From Lachnospiraceae bacterium (lineage in GTDB: Bacteria > Bacillota > Clostridia > Lachnospirales > Lachnospiraceae), in the NCBI GenBank assembly GCA_024691305.1, contig JAILNS010000005.1, positions 62,001 through 126,000 of the forward strand: a DNA stretch of 64,000 nt. The letters run 5' to 3'. Below, piece by piece: positions 18,896 through 26,549 of the stretch. Numbering within the stretch: position 1 is the stretch's first letter; each line of letters opens with the position of its first letter. The notes beneath the pieces were generated by a model. The model made no database searches, had not been told where the DNA came from, and worked only from the letters and a program-made list of their open reading frames with translations. The translations under genes were made by a program, and so were the position numbers.

Positions 18896-18918
18896 AGTCG
18901 GAGGTGTTGCCTCCGACT
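18896..18918 (-). other. intercistronic hairpin between the two feoA genes
   Basis: A perfect 9-bp stem AGTCGGAGG/CCTCCGACT with a five-base loop sits in the 50-bp spacer and is not followed by a T run. It could stabilise a processed transcript end or tune the ratio of the two FeoA proteins. The next ribosome site (GAGGAGG) follows about 15 bases later. Confidence 0.5.
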
Positions 18919-18921
18919 ACA

Positions 18922-19131
18922 TTAAACCTGAATACGGCTTGCCATGCTCTTATCCAAAGCTATACGGCAATCCTTAACATGTATTATAAGATTTCCGCTT
19001 GATTCACTTACGACCGATACCTGCTCTCCTGCTACAAATCCCAGTTCCGAAAGGTGCTGGCGTACTTCATCGCTTCCGCCGATCTTTCTTATGGTAACGG
19101 TCTCTCCTGCTTTAAGTAATGTTAACGGCAT
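18922..19131 (-). CDS. feoA: FeoA domain protein, first copy
   Basis: The 69-residue FeoA protein (TLLKAGETVTIRKIGG, RQHLSELGFVAGEQVSVV) is the first gene of the feo operon. Two separate feoA genes before feoB are common in clostridia. Expression should start from the strong promoter about 60 bp upstream, which carries a palindromic operator candidate. Confidence 0.92.
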   Translation of the reverse strand: MPLTLLKAGETVTIRKIGGSDEVRQHLSELGFVAGEQVSVVSESSGNLIIHVKDCRIALDKSMASRIQV

Positions 19132-19185
19132 ATATTTTCCCTCTCAGTTCGTTTTGTAAAACTACGATTATATCTCTCATACTGT

Positions 19186-19219
19186 AGTTAGATTATACTA
19201 ACTCATTTGGATTTGTCAA
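19186..19219 (-). promoter_or_regulatory. feo operon promoter with palindromic operator over the -10 box
   Basis: On the minus strand TTGACA (19219-19214) and a perfect TATAAT (19197-19192) are 16 bp apart. The -10 box is the centre of an 18-bp perfect inverted repeat, AGTTAG-TATAAT-CTAACT (19186-19203). Half-sites of TTAG/CTAA are typical of DtxR/IdeR/MntR-type metal regulators, so iron-dependent repression is likely. The regulator is not encoded in this window. Confidence 0.7.
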
Positions 19220-19226
19220 GGGTTTT

Positions 19227-19263
19227 AGGACAGGATTTAGCAGACATGTTATAATCATTAAGT
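19227..19263 (+). promoter_or_regulatory. promoter of the four-gene signalling operon, with a Per-box-like sequence
   Basis: AGGACA (19227-19232), a 17-bp spacer and TATAAT (19250-19255) preceded by TGT form an extended -10 promoter. Bases 19249-19263 (TTATAATCATTAAGT) match the left half of the PerR box exactly and share the nine-base core TAATCATTA with the palindrome in front of the perR-like gene. Confidence 0.5.
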
Positions 19264-19302
19264 AATTAAAAACAACTGATTCTAGTTTTGTGAGGAATTC
19301 AC

Positions 19303-20460
19303 ATGATCAAAGAAAGACTAAAAAACTGTATCACTTCAGAACCTCTCACGACAGATGGAAAATTCCATCGTCAGGAAGAATTGGACCTGGCCCGTGCCAT
19401 ACCGGTTTTTTTTCTTCCGTTCGTCCACACGGTAATAGAGTGCACTCCTGTTGATCGCATCTATGAGCCCATTCCTTTTTTCTTCAATATAATAATCGGC
19501 CAGCCTTTGGGTGCGCCTATGTTTATATTCGTTATGGGGATCTGTATTCATTATGCCAATCTCCATACGTCTATTGATATTATGAAAAGAGGATTAAAAC
19601 TGTTTATTGCCGGATTTTTGCTGAACATATTAAGATTTTTTATTCCTTATATGATTGGCTTCCTTATTACCGGAGAAGCAGACAGATATCTGACTCCTCT
19701 TCCTTACAGAGTATTCGGAAATGACATCCTACAATTCGCAGGCTTGTTTTTTATCCTTCTGGGATTTTTGCTGTATCATAACCTTTCTGACAGGATGATA
19801 TTGCTGATTGCCATGATCATGTCTTTGTTTGGTTCGCTGGTAAGACATGTGGATTTTAACAACTCCGCTCTTAACATAATTATGGGACATATTATCGGCA
19901 CTGAAGAAGCATCGGATATGGTAATGTCTGATTTCCCTCTGATGAACTGGTTTCTCGTTCCCGCAGTCGGCTATATTTTCGGCAAATACCTTATCCGGCT
20001 CAAAGACAAAAAAACATTTTACTCGATCATAACACCAATTCCTTTTGTTGTTTGCACCGCTTTCTTTATAGTTGAATATAAACTTGAATTCGGACAGATG
20101 GCAGTTCGTGACACCCTTGTCCAAAGTGAAAACTGTTACTACCATCTTTTATGGTATGACGCCGTCGCTCTGTCTGTCTTCGCTGTCAGCATAATGGGTG
20201 TCTACTACGCCATTATGAAAGTCACACCCGCTTTTCTTAAGCGTTTCATCGTAAGCCTGAGCAGAAATATCACCAGAGTGTATGTCATCCACTGGTTCTT
20301 TGTAGTATTGTTTACCAACGTTATCCTATATGTCCGTAACAAAACCCAGGAACTCCCCATAGGACCTACCCTGCTGCTTTCGGCACTTATTTTCCTGATC
20401 ACATATCCGCTTGCATTGTTATGGGAGCGTATGTCTATTAAAAAGAAGGGTAATAAATAA
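19303..20460 (+). CDS. predicted membrane acyltransferase (HGSNAT/acyltransferase-3-like)
   Basis: The 385-residue protein has about ten hydrophobic segments and begins its membrane part with ELDLARAIPVFFLPFVHTVIE, reminiscent of heparan-alpha-glucosaminide N-acetyltransferase and acyltransferase-3 proteins, in which an Arg and a His near helix 1 take part in acyl transfer. FIFVMGICIHY and VIHWFFVVLF also fit this fold. The acyl acceptor is unknown. It is the first gene of an operon with the phosphatase (start one base after this stop), AAA ATPase and kinase-like genes. Similarity is weak, so the activity is an inference. Confidence 0.65.
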   Translation: MIKERLKNCITSEPLTTDGKFHRQEELDLARAIPVFFLPFVHTVIECTPVDRIYEPIPFFFNIIIGQPLGAPMFIFVMGICIHYANLHTSIDIMKRGLKLFIAGFLLNILRFFIPYMIGFLITGEADRYLTPLPYRVFGNDILQFAGLFFILLGFLLYHNLSDRMILLIAMIMSLFGSLVRHVDFNNSALNIIMGHIIGTEEASDMVMSDFPLMNWFLVPAVGYIFGKYLIRLKDKKTFYSIITPIPFVVCTAFFIVEYKLEFGQMAVRDTLVQSENCYYHLLWYDAVALSVFAVSIMGVYYAIMKVTPAFLKRFIVSLSRNITRVYVIHWFFVVLFTNVILYVRNKTQELPIGPTLLLSALIFLITYPLALLWERMSIKKKGNK

Positions 20461-20461
20461 A

Positions 20462-22045
20462 ATGATCAAAAACGGAATAAGAAAAAAAGTAATCATTTAT
20501 CTTATCGTGTTTGCATCTGTCATAGTACTTCTGACCAGTATCCTGACAGGGCTTAGATACTGGCACATTAAAGTCGCTGAATATAACGACCTGGTATATG
20601 ACTATCTGCATACCGCCTCCGAACTTATAGACGGAGAAAAAGTTAAGGAATATATACAGACCGAAACTCCCGATGAGTATTACGATAACATACTGAATTA
20701 TCTTACCGTCACCAGGGATAATACAGCCATGCAGTTATTCTATGTTTTTGTTCCTTATGAAGACGATCTGGTATATATCTGGCAGACGGATGGCGATCCA
20801 TATTCATGGCTGGGAAAACACGAAAAATATATGGATGGCGGCAAGGAAACAAGAGACGTTACCTTCAACAAAAATCCCGAAGAAAAGATCACTTTCTATA
20901 ATGATCCGACTTACGGAGACATCGCCTGCGGATTTTACCCTGTTTATGATAACAGCGGAGAGCCGGTTGCACTTATCGGTCTTGATCTGTCCGCTCCCGG
21001 TATAAGAAATAATATAATCGCATTCATCGCAACAATAGCACTCATAATCTTTCTGGGAACTCTGATCGCCGCCAAATTGTACTATTCATCTCTCAGCAAA
21101 AATATCGTAGGTCCCATACATCATTTAAATGATGCTGCCAAACGCATTACATCCAACCTGGAACGCGATGAAACTCCGGACCTCAATATACATACAGGTG
21201 ACGAACTTGAAGAGTTATCAAGCTCTTTCATGAAAATGTACAATGATATCCGTCAGTATATAAAAGAAAATGAGGCAATGTCCGCCGAAAAAGGCCGCCT
21301 GGAAGCAGAACTCAATGTCGCCACCCAGATACAGGCGGATATGCTTCCTTCCGTATTTCCTCTTTTCCCGGAACACAAAGAATTCGATCTCTATGCCTCT
21401 ATGGATCCGGCTAAAGAGGTGGGCGGTGATTTCTTCGACAGTTTCTTCATTGACGCTACACATCTGGCGCTCATCATCGCGGATGTGGCAGGCAAAGGAA
21501 TTCCTGCGTCGCTTTTCATGGCAAGAGCTCTTACTGCCTTTAAGACCAGAGCAATGCAGGGCGGATCCCCTTCACAGATCGTTTCGGACGTAAACAACTA
21601 TATGTGTGAACGCAATGATGAATGCCTCTTTGTTACCGTTTGGTTTGCCATAATAGACACTACAACCTGGAAAGGATCAGCGACTAATGCCGGACATGAA
21701 TATCCTATTCTACGCAGGGCAGGAGGGGCTTATGAACTTATTAAATATGAGCATTCGATGCCTGTAGGCATAATGGAAGATAGTATATTTGAGGAACATA
21801 CATTTGAATTACATCCGGGAGACAGTCTGTTCGTCTATACAGATGGTGTTGCGGAAGCAACGGGTACGAACGATGAGTTATTTGGTACGGACAGACTTAT
21901 CAATTCTCTGAACGAAGATCCGGAGGCCAAACCTGAAAACACATTAAAAAACGTCATTAGCGGTATTAACCATTTCGTCGCCGGAGCAGAACAATTCGAT
22001 GATATCACGATGTTATGTATAAAATATAACGGTGTTAAGAATTGA
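20462..22045 (+). CDS. membrane-bound SpoIIE/PP2C-type serine phosphatase with extracytoplasmic sensor
   Basis: I start at ATG 20462, giving 527 residues. A membrane helix (about 10-32) is followed by a 150-residue extracytoplasmic region like a Cache sensor, a second helix (about 183-205), a HAMP-type linker with NIVGPIHHLNDAAKRI, a coiled coil, and a SpoIIE phosphatase domain from about 300. Metal-binding acidic residues are intact in EVGGDFFDSF, IADVAGKGIPASLFMA, YTDGVAEATG and DDITML. Such enzymes dephosphorylate Ser/Thr on partner proteins, often anti-sigma antagonists. No anti-sigma or antagonist gene is adjacent; the kinase-like protein two genes downstream is the obvious candidate partner. 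Confidence 0.9.
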   Translation: MIKNGIRKKVIIYLIVFASVIVLLTSILTGLRYWHIKVAEYNDLVYDYLHTASELIDGEKVKEYIQTETPDEYYDNILNYLTVTRDNTAMQLFYVFVPYEDDLVYIWQTDGDPYSWLGKHEKYMDGGKETRDVTFNKNPEEKITFYNDPTYGDIACGFYPVYDNSGEPVALIGLDLSAPGIRNNIIAFIATIALIIFLGTLIAAKLYYSSLSKNIVGPIHHLNDAAKRITSNLERDETPDLNIHTGDELEELSSSFMKMYNDIRQYIKENEAMSAEKGRLEAELNVATQIQADMLPSVFPLFPEHKEFDLYASMDPAKEVGGDFFDSFFIDATHLALIIADVAGKGIPASLFMARALTAFKTRAMQGGSPSQIVSDVNNYMCERNDECLFVTVWFAIIDTTTWKGSATNAGHEYPILRRAGGAYELIKYEHSMPVGIMEDSIFEEHTFELHPGDSLFVYTDGVAEATGTNDELFGTDRLINSLNEDPEAKPENTLKNVISGINHFVAGAEQFDDITMLCIKYNGVKN

Positions 22046-22063
22046 TCATGATAAGGAGTAGAT

Positions 22064-24241
22064 ATGCATAGAGCGGAAGATTATCTGGACCTGACCAAGG
22101 CAGATATTTCATATTTATCCGAAAAAGAGCATAGAAACGATTACATTGCTTTTTTTGATCTTATACTGGAAAACTACATTGCCGCAAGAACGGAAAGCCC
22201 CGGAAAATACTATACTCCCGGTACAATCCTTACCGACGCACAGGCAAATATCTATTACGGCAAAGGATATTCCGACCGGCCGCTGGATACTTACAGCGAA
22301 GAGATCGCACATGAACTGACCGTCGCTAAAGATCATATTTTGAGCCGTGAAAAAGCGACGGGTGATAAACTCATCCTTCCAATAAAAACCGTCCGGGATG
22401 AATATAAACTGTCTCTTCTGGAAGAGTTGGCTGTTCTTATGCCTCTGGCACTTGATCTTGATATCAATCACAGAAATCTGTATGCATACATAGCCAATGA
22501 TGCCCTGCTTAAAAACGCAACCGTCGGAACACTCTATGCGCTTTATGCATTTATATGTCCCGATGCGGATATTTCGCTTTTTAATGAACTTTGCGATCGT
22601 TATTCCGTCATGTCGGTATGTTTTTTTAAAACACCGGTCGCAAATCCGCCTTCTCTCATGGATACCCCTCTCGCATTAAGAAGCGATATTCTCTCTTATT
22701 TACTTGGAAAAGACAATGTTACTCCGATCCCCTATGTGGAAGAATATGATATTTCTCCCATAGATATCGATGTGTTTTCCGATCTTAAGGATACTTTTCC
22801 GGTCAAAGACGACGGGTCTTTCATTTATGTGGAAAGCATGGATAATTCGGATGTCCTCCAACTTTTGGCTCAATGCGGACGTAATGATATCCTGGTTTTA
22901 CATGCGGACAGATTATATAAGGACATTAATAAAAAGGGAATGCCCTCGGGTTATGATAATCCAGCGATAAAACTGGGAGGCTTGTTCAACCGCATCAGGA
23001 TCAAAGGCGGAACGATCGCGATAAAGATCAGAAACGGAACGGATGAAGATTATATCTGCCGGCTTATGACCGGATTTAGAAAATACCTTCCGGATAAGAT
23101 AATTTATATATATGGGGAAGAACGAATGCCTGAATTTATGCTGTCGGATCCACGCGAAGTATATCAGGTCAAATTGGAATACCCCGATGTTGATTCCCGG
23201 GAGAAGCTATGGAATTATTATCTCAAAAACACCGGTCTTAAGTTGTCGAAGGATATCTCAATATCCGATCTTGCCGATTGCTATGAACTGTCTTTATCCG
23301 GAATCGACCGGATCGTAAGTCAGCTCAAAAAACAGGCTGTCTGGAGCGGAAAAAAGAGTATCGACAAAAAAGATCTTAAAGACAGGCTGTTCTCTCTTGG
23401 TGAAGCAGGGCTTAAGTCCCTTGCTACTTACATTCCTTCCTCTTACACCTGGGATGACCTGCAGATAGAACCCGGACAGCGCAGTGTTCTTATAACCGCA
23501 TGTGACCGGTTCAGATATCGTAATCGTATAGCACGAAAACTATGGTTGCAAAAACGTGCCGCATACGGAAACGGGGTATCGATCCTTCTGTGCGGACCTC
23601 CCGGAACAGGAAAGACCATGGCCGCTCAGGTCATTTCGGAAGAATTACAGCTCCCTCTGTACAGAATAGATGTATCCCAGATCTATTCCAAATATCTGGG
23701 AGAAACCCAGAAGAACCTGGGTGAAGTTTTTGATCAGGCTCAAAAAACAAATGTCATTCTTTTTTTTGATGAAGCAGACGCCCTCTTCTCCAAGAGGACC
23801 GAGGTTTCGGATGCACACGATAAATATGCCAATGCAGAAACCGCTTATCTCCTTCAGAAGATAGAAGCGCACAGTGGAATTGTACTGTTGGCCACCAACC
23901 TTTTCCAGAACTTTGATTCGGCATTTGTGAGAAGGCTCACTTATGTAGTAAAATTTTATAAACCGGAGGTCGAAACACGCCTGGCATTGTGGAAGTCAAT
24001 TCTTCCGGATACAATGGATGTCTCCCCGGATGTAAACTATGAATTTTTTGCGGAAAACTTTGATATTCCCGGAAGTACTATCAAATCTATACTGTATTCC
24101 GCAATGTATATGGCATCAGCTCAAAACAGAGAACTTACCAACCGGGATATAGTCCTTGCCATTAAATACGAATTCGAAAAAACCGGTGGAATCCATGATA
24201 CATCACAATTCGGTCCGTATATGTCGTATCTGTTTGAATGA
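22064..24241 (+). CDS. AAA+ ATPase of the contractile-injection-system type, orphan
   Basis: Of 725 residues, the first 470 form an unrecognised region, possibly with a degenerate first ATPase-like domain. The last 250 are a complete AAA+ module: Walker A GPPGTGKT (511-518), Walker B with Asp569-Glu570 in FFDEADALFSKR, sensor 1 ATNLFQN and a likely arginine finger in FVRRLTY. The stretch SKRTEVSDAHDKYAN closely resembles AAA proteins encoded with extracellular contractile injection systems (Afp15/Pvc15 type). No sheath, tube, baseplate or spike gene is in the window, so its role here is probably different. It starts 18 bp after the phosphatase gene with AAGGAG upstream. Confidence 0.88.
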   Translation: MHRAEDYLDLTKADISYLSEKEHRNDYIAFFDLILENYIAARTESPGKYYTPGTILTDAQANIYYGKGYSDRPLDTYSEEIAHELTVAKDHILSREKATGDKLILPIKTVRDEYKLSLLEELAVLMPLALDLDINHRNLYAYIANDALLKNATVGTLYALYAFICPDADISLFNELCDRYSVMSVCFFKTPVANPPSLMDTPLALRSDILSYLLGKDNVTPIPYVEEYDISPIDIDVFSDLKDTFPVKDDGSFIYVESMDNSDVLQLLAQCGRNDILVLHADRLYKDINKKGMPSGYDNPAIKLGGLFNRIRIKGGTIAIKIRNGTDEDYICRLMTGFRKYLPDKIIYIYGEERMPEFMLSDPREVYQVKLEYPDVDSREKLWNYYLKNTGLKLSKDISISDLADCYELSLSGIDRIVSQLKKQAVWSGKKSIDKKDLKDRLFSLGEAGLKSLATYIPSSYTWDDLQIEPGQRSVLITACDRFRYRNRIARKLWLQKRAAYGNGVSILLCGPPGTGKTMAAQVISEELQLPLYRIDVSQIYSKYLGETQKNLGEVFDQAQKTNVILFFDEADALFSKRTEVSDAHDKYANAETAYLLQKIEAHSGIVLLATNLFQNFDSAFVRRLTYVVKFYKPEVETRLALWKSILPDTMDVSPDVNYEFFAENFDIPGSTIKSILYSAMYMASAQNRELTNRDIVLAIKYEFEKTGGIHDTSQFGPYMSYLFE

Positions 24242-24263
24242 TTAAAAATGAGGATTATCGCTT

Positions 24264-26324
24264 ATGGATATTAGTCAGTTGATAGGTGCAACTTCTTCCG
24301 AAAGTTTACCTGACGATGAAGAATTTATGACTCCCGATGAGATAATGGCAGAATTTGGAGAAGCCAAGGAAATTATAGATCCTGATGAAACGTTTATGAC
24401 CCCTGCTGAAATAATGGCAGAATTTGGAGAAGCTAAGGAAATTATAGATCCTGATGAAACGTTTATGACTTATGATGAGGCCGTCGCTGAATTCGGGACT
24501 GTTGCGCCGGGATCGGGACCCAGACGTCCTGCATTTAGAGCTCCTGCTGCTCCCCCTGATGCTGTTTCCAATATTGACCCCTCTTTATCGGATTACTACC
24601 CGGTTCAGGCTCCAATGCCGTCTTCCCCCGTTCTCCCGTATATAAATCCCGAGTTAGTGGCTGCACATAATGAAATACAACAGACCAAAACCGAGATCCT
24701 GGAATCCCGTAGAAAAGTAGGTTTCCTAACTATATGGGAAGTCTCGCAGATGAAGCAGGTTAAAGCAGCTATATCAGAGTTAGACTCCCTCCTTACGGCA
24801 ACGCCGCCCTCTACAGCTGCCGACTATGCTTTCGGAATATCTTCTGTCTGTCTTTCATATGAAAAGCTGATAAACGCCTGCACTGAATATGAAAAATATG
24901 CTTCGGGCGATGGTGCTAAAAGAGAAGGCAGACACAGACTTGGGTTATCCAGGCAGCTACGTCAGTCATGTGAAAGAGAACTGCGTTCATTTAGAAGTAT
25001 CGAAGGCAAATTTATCTCCGGAGAGCTTACGATCGCCAACAGCTGGCTGGATGTTTTATATACGATCAGGTCCACAGAAATAGATCTGTCGAAACTGGAA
25101 ACAATAGGTGATGGGTCCTCTACTTTGTATATTTTCAAGGACCAAAACGGAGGGATCAGTTTTTTAAAACGCGAAGAACGCATGGCTATGTCAGAGAATA
25201 TAATTCCGATCGTGTACAGTTTTTTTGAATTACGCGGGATACCGGGTACCGAGCTTGACAGAAGAATCCTGAATATCTACGGAAATCCGGATGCTTTTAT
25301 CACTGACTGTAATGATGCTTATTTCCCGATGACTAATCCACGCTATTCAGACAGCGAACGCCCCGGACAGGTCATTGCGTATGCAACAGACAACCTTAAG
25401 GCAGTTTTTAATAATAATGATGATGACCTGGTAAGTTGCTTTCTTAATGTGGCAAAGAAACAGACCGAATTCAAGGTCGGAACTGAATATGCACGTATTG
25501 AGCCCGGACAAACAATATCCGATCGAAATGCCTCCACAAGCAAAGTCGCCAATGATCTGGGCATAGGTAATATAGTTGCTCACTCCGAAACCGTAATGGT
25601 AAAAAACCCCGACGGAAGTTATTTTAGAATGAATTCCATGGAGCAGGCTGTTGGCTATGAAATGCTGAAAGTAATGGATTATGCAAAACAACAAAGATTG
25701 CCTATCCACTTTTCAAACGAAGCCGCAGTTCAATTAGTGGAATTACAGATATTGGATATTATTACCGGACAAATAGACCGGCATCAGGGCAATTATATGG
25801 TGCAGTACGAAATTATCAAGACTTCCGACAAACCAACAGGCATTCAGATTAATTCCGTAAAAGGCATAGATAACGATCTTTCTTTTGGAAATATAGGACC
25901 GGATTTATTAGGCACCTCGCAAAAGAATATGATTCCGATCATACCGGGAGCCTATCTGGATGATAAAGGACAGCTTGCTGTTCCGAATCAGCTCGTCATC
26001 GGAGGGGAAGAATATGTCAGACCGGGTAGTAAGCTGGAATATTCTGTTCCCTTTTTGCCTAAAGATTTGTACGATAAACTCACCGATCCAAATACAGGTT
26101 TTATTTTAGGGTTTAACCAGATGGACTTAAGAAGCGGAACAGAAATACAAGCAATGCTCGACCGATTGAATTTTGTGCGTCAGCAATTGATATATCTTCA
26201 CAAGGTAAACAAGCTATTACTTATAGAGGATTATAGTCAATTAGCCCCAGGCATATTGGAGAAAACAGATTCTTTGAGTTCAAACGACTATTTTCAATAT
26301 GTCAGACAATATATCAGAAGGTAA
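24264..26324 (+). CDS. PI3/4-kinase-like protein with N-terminal 23-residue repeats
   Basis: I recognise no named family over the whole 686 residues. Residues 21-78 are tandem FMTPxEIMAEFGEAKEI repeats; 79-125 are Pro/Ala-rich and probably disordered; 135-275 look helical. From about 275 the motifs resemble the PI3/4-kinase-like fold: a Gly/Ser loop (GDGSST), Lys302 in FLKRE, VANDLGIGNIVAHSETV, the catalytic-loop-like GQIDRHQGNY (Asp505, Arg506, His507, Asn510) and GIDNDLSFG (Asp536, Asp538) in place of the DFG motif. It could phosphorylate proteins or lipids, or be a pseudokinase. It is the last gene of the operon, 22 bp after the AAA gene. The function is inferred, not established. Confidence 0.7.
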   Translation: MDISQLIGATSSESLPDDEEFMTPDEIMAEFGEAKEIIDPDETFMTPAEIMAEFGEAKEIIDPDETFMTYDEAVAEFGTVAPGSGPRRPAFRAPAAPPDAVSNIDPSLSDYYPVQAPMPSSPVLPYINPELVAAHNEIQQTKTEILESRRKVGFLTIWEVSQMKQVKAAISELDSLLTATPPSTAADYAFGISSVCLSYEKLINACTEYEKYASGDGAKREGRHRLGLSRQLRQSCERELRSFRSIEGKFISGELTIANSWLDVLYTIRSTEIDLSKLETIGDGSSTLYIFKDQNGGISFLKREERMAMSENIIPIVYSFFELRGIPGTELDRRILNIYGNPDAFITDCNDAYFPMTNPRYSDSERPGQVIAYATDNLKAVFNNNDDDLVSCFLNVAKKQTEFKVGTEYARIEPGQTISDRNASTSKVANDLGIGNIVAHSETVMVKNPDGSYFRMNSMEQAVGYEMLKVMDYAKQQRLPIHFSNEAAVQLVELQILDIITGQIDRHQGNYMVQYEIIKTSDKPTGIQINSVKGIDNDLSFGNIGPDLLGTSQKNMIPIIPGAYLDDKGQLAVPNQLVIGGEEYVRPGSKLEYSVPFLPKDLYDKLTDPNTGFILGFNQMDLRSGTEIQAMLDRLNFVRQQLIYLHKVNKLLLIEDYSQLAPGILEKTDSLSSNDYFQYVRQYIRR
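24324..24497 (+). repeat. 69-bp in-frame tandem repeat (23-residue units)
   Basis: Two nearly identical units (24324-24392 and 24393-24461) plus a diverged partial third encode FMTPxEIMAEFGEAKEIIDPDET. Between units 1 and 2 only a few bases differ, so the duplication is recent or kept uniform. The repeat is acidic and each full copy carries an MTP motif. Confidence 0.9.
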
Positions 26325-26333
26325 GCCGAACAA

Positions 26334-26360
26334 AACCCCCGATGAAATTCATCGGGGGTT
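26334..26360. terminator. hairpin terminator between the kinase-like gene and tRNA-Gln
   Basis: A 12-bp perfect stem AACCCCCGATGA/TCATCGGGGGTT with a three-base loop lies 9 bp after the stop codon of the kinase-like gene. The T run is short on the plus strand (TTT) and TTTTGTT on the minus strand, so it may also end the tRNA-Gln transcript. Confidence 0.75.
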
Positions 26361-26363
26361 TAG

Positions 26364-26435
26364 CAGCGGTACAAGGATTCGAACCTTGAAATGACGGAGT
26401 CAGAGTCCGTTGCCTTACCATTTGGCGATACCGCT
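26364..26435 (-). tRNA. tRNA-Gln (anticodon CUG)
   Basis: The minus strand folds into a cloverleaf: acceptor stem AGCGGTA/TACCGCT, D-loop with AATGGTAAGGC, anticodon stem ACGGA/TCCGT around loop CTCTGAC (anticodon CTG), and T-arm CAAGG-TTCGAAT-CCTTG. The 3' CCA is not encoded (GCTA follows the acceptor stem). Confidence 0.95.
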
Positions 26436-26499
26436 ATATGTTATTGTCAACAAACATAGATTATATATGACAAATCCTAAATTGGCAAGTATTTATTTC

Positions 26500-26545
26500 A
26501 AAAAACCTCTCTTCACTGCATCCTAAAATACAGGAAGAGAGGTTT
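26500..26545 (-). terminator. terminator of glnN
   Basis: On the minus strand AAACCTCTCTTC (26545-26534) pairs with GAAGAGAGGTTT (26514-26503), with a 19-nt loop and a downstream T run (26505-26500). It begins 4 bp after the glnN stop codon. Confidence 0.88.
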
Positions 26546-26549
26546 ATCA

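Noticed and set aside
22064-24241. Reading the AAA gene as proof of a contractile injection system
   Set aside because: No sheath, tube, baseplate, spike or tape-measure gene is present within the window.
26364-26435. tRNA-Gln as an attachment site of an integrated element
   Set aside because: No direct repeat of the tRNA 3' end found near 19.1-19.3 kb and no integrase.
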